Shown here one piece after another: positions 62,469 to 64,000 of a stretch of DNA of 64,000 nt. This DNA is from Marinomonas mediterranea MMB-1 (GTDB taxonomy: Bacteria; Pseudomonadota; Gammaproteobacteria; Pseudomonadales; Marinomonadaceae), in the NCBI RefSeq assembly GCF_000192865.1, contig NC_015276.1, forward strand, positions 62,001-126,000. Direction: 5' to 3'. Position numbers and translations under genes: made by a program. Each line of letters begins with the position of its first letter. Within the stretch, counting starts at the first letter, position 1. The notes under the pieces were generated by a model. It did no database searches, was not told where the DNA came from, and was given only the letters and a program-made list of their open reading frames with translations.

Positions 62469-63329
62469 TTATAGGGACAATGTGTGCTGGAAAATCTTGA
62501 TGAGTTCATCCATTACTAATTTTTTAGCGGTGGAATGTGCTGTTTTTTTGGATGTCAGCATCCATACTTCTCGACTGATTTTTTTGGCCGGCTCTCGATA
62601 GACATTTAAATTTGGATCGACCGCGATTTTCGGAATAAGAGCGACCCCAAAGCCCGCTTCGGAGGCTTTCTTTTGCGCAGAAATCGAGTCTGTTTGCAGC
62701 TTGATCGATTTTATACCGAAGCGTTCGATTAAATATTGGCATTCAGGCAAATGGCTAAACGCCGTTGAATAAGTAATCACGTTAACGTTTTCGTTCTTTT
62801 CCAAACGATCAATCCAATAGTCATTTCCATATAGGACGTATGTTATGTCACCCAGTTTTTTACAGATGGATTCGCCTTTCTCAGGCAGTTCTAGACGTAA
62901 CGCAATGTCTGCTTCTAACTTCGAGATATTGACGTTTCGGGTTGAAGTCTCTATTTCGAATCTAAGCTCTGGAAACCGATGGTGAAGCGGTGCTAAATTT
63001 TCGATTACGACATGTTCTGCTAAAAAAGGCACCATGGATATCTTCGTATTTTGATTGAATAGAGTTTCCGGTGACAAATCTGCCCCGAGTGCGTCGACTT
63101 TTTCTCGCATCTCAAGCGCTTTTTCGTATAGGACGTGTCCCTCAATCGTCGAGAGAAAACCATCCTGAGTTCTATCAAAAAGCTTTAATTTAAGGGCGTC
63201 TTCTAACCTGTCGATACGCCTTGATACGGTTGCGTAGTTTACATTGAGCCTTTCTGCGGCTTTACTTACTGTGTTGGTTTCATGCAACGCTAAAAAGAAC
63301 TTCAAATCGTCCCAGTTCAGATTGTTCAT
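62469..63329 (-). CDS. LysR family transcriptional regulator
   Basis: A 286-residue LysR regulator with the HTH NTVSKAAERLNVNYATVSRRI and an effector domain. It belongs to the group beginning NLNWDDLKFFLALHE, as does the LysR gene at 50378. It precedes the isochorismatase gene by about 145 bp on the same strand and may control it. Confidence 0.88.
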   Translation of the reverse strand: MNNLNWDDLKFFLALHETNTVSKAAERLNVNYATVSRRIDRLEDALKLKLFDRTQDGFLSTIEGHVLYEKALEMREKVDALGADLSPETLFNQNTKISMVPFLAEHVVIENLAPLHHRFPELRFEIETSTRNVNISKLEADIALRLELPEKGESICKKLGDITYVLYGNDYWIDRLEKNENVNVITYSTAFSHLPECQYLIERFGIKSIKLQTDSISAQKKASEAGFGVALIPKIAVDPNLNVYREPAKKISREVWMLTSKKTAHSTAKKLVMDELIKIFQHTLSL

Positions 63330-63351
63330 ATAGTCCCTATCTTTTAAGCCC

Positions 63352-64000
63352 TTAGTCGCATTTATGATCTGAATTTAAGTGTCGGTCGTGATATTGCCGA
63401 GTTTCTTCATTCGACGGAAACATCAATTCAACTTTGAATTCACTGGTCGTAATGTCCAAAACGGACCCCATTTGGGTGACAAGCGAAAAATACGTCAGTT
63501 GCCGATCACCCAGTTGAAAGGTGGCACTCAAAGCCGCTTGATTGTAATTGATATCCTGAGACAGCTTCTCTCTTTGAAGCTTATTTGCCAAAGCTTGCTT
63601 CAGCTCTACTAAACGATTGGAACCACCTGTTAGATCGATTTCATAGGTTAATCGGCTAAGCAGTACGGAAGCGGTTTCACCCCAATTAACGATACGAGAG
63701 TCGGTCGGGTCATCGAATAAAAAACCTTCGATTAAATTCGGTGTGTTAGCGAACCCCAGTTCAGCCATAATGTGCTCGGCCGCTGGATTGGCTTTCACCA
63801 CATCCCAATCACGGTTCAAAACAAACGCAGGTAATGGCATATGGTTCGCTAAGAGGGTGTCCAACGCCAACAGAATCGGCGTCATGTCGACGCCTTCGTT
63901 ATCGTTTTGGCTATTGTTATCCCGAAAGATCGGCGCGTAACCTGACACACTCAACATTCGGTTTATCTCTCGTTTTGGAATCTTAAGAAAGTCACCGAGT
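63352..64000 (-). CDS. XRE-family regulator with MmyB-like ligand domain, partial
   Basis: The gene runs off the right end of the window, so its N-terminus is missing. The frame stays open upstream of ATG 63957 with LGDFLKIPKREINRMLSVSG followed by YAPIF, which matches the end of an XRE HTH linked to ERNxLLxxAGYAP in MmyB-type regulators. The rest (about 175 residues) is a PAS-like ligand-binding fold containing LPAFVLNRDWDVVKANPAAE. It probably senses a small hydrophobic ligand. The downstream LysR gene begins only 22 bp later. Confidence 0.8.
   Translation of the reverse strand, partial: LGDFLKIPKREINRMLSVSGYAPIFRDNNSQNDNEGVDMTPILLALDTLLANHMPLPAFVLNRDWDVVKANPAAEHIMAELGFANTPNLIEGFLFDDPTDSRIVNWGETASVLLSRLTYEIDLTGGSNRLVELKQALANKLQREKLSQDINYNQAALSATFQLGDRQLTYFSLVTQMGSVLDITTSEFKVELMFPSNEETRQYHDRHLNSDHKCD

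Overview
The window reads as chromosome of a marine, aerobic gammaproteobacterium; the mix of TRAP transporters, NorR/Hmp, ArgP/ArgO-like genes and protein wording points to an Oceanospirillales member such as Marinomonas (inferred from remembered family sequences, not a search). Coding density is high and genes lie on both strands. I see no rRNA, tRNA, CRISPR array, prophage or intact insertion sequence.

Layout. 1-3.5 kb: a circularly permuted ATP-grasp/Alpha-E fusion followed by a transglutaminase-like protein. 3.6-8.9 kb: a multicopper oxidase lipoprotein and a membrane HD-GYP sensor, separated by a solo IS5-type end and two GGA-loop hairpins. 9.2-18.8 kb: a complete oxidative uronate/galactarate pathway (uronate dehydrogenase, galactarolactone isomerase and cycloisomerase, KDG dehydratase, ketoglutarate semialdehyde dehydrogenase) with a TRAP transporter and an FCD-type GntR regulator; the palindrome CATAnTATG recurs at the promoters. 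18.9-24.2 kb: an orphan dihydrolipoyl dehydrogenase, TetR regulator, hemF, aroE and a COG3146-type acyltransferase. 24.3-27.9 kb: a nitric-oxide island (flavohemoglobin, NorR, truncated hemoglobin with a small membrane protein), with a sigma-54 promoter and NorR-type sites. 28-37.5 kb: MATE pump, a 108-bp IS5-type MITE, a DUF4105/PEGA envelope pair, a small outer-membrane protein, DUF2798, an alanine/cation symporter, and a divergent PdxR-type regulator/PNPOx-like pair.

37.9-49.8 kb is the most interesting part: alanine racemase, DUF4392 (D-glutamate cyclase type), D-amino-acid aminotransferase, LysR, DUF1445/UPF0317, a TRAP transporter, 5-oxoprolinase PxpABC, and LrgAB with an in-frame stop in lrgA. 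DUF4392 and DUF1445 are the two halves of the eukaryotic D-glutamate cyclase DGLUCY, so the locus looks like a pathway joining D-glutamate, 5-oxoproline and L-glutamate.

49.9-64 kb: ppnP, a LysR, a Fur-box TonB receptor with a siderophore-type MFS permease and PchR-like AraC regulator, a carboxymuconolactone decarboxylase/ABM fusion with a separate small membrane protein, yjdM-like phnA, an ArgO/ArgP-type divergent pair, a secreted subtilisin with six 54-residue calcium-motif repeats, an isochorismatase-like hydrolase, a LysR, and an XRE/MmyB-type regulator running off the right edge.
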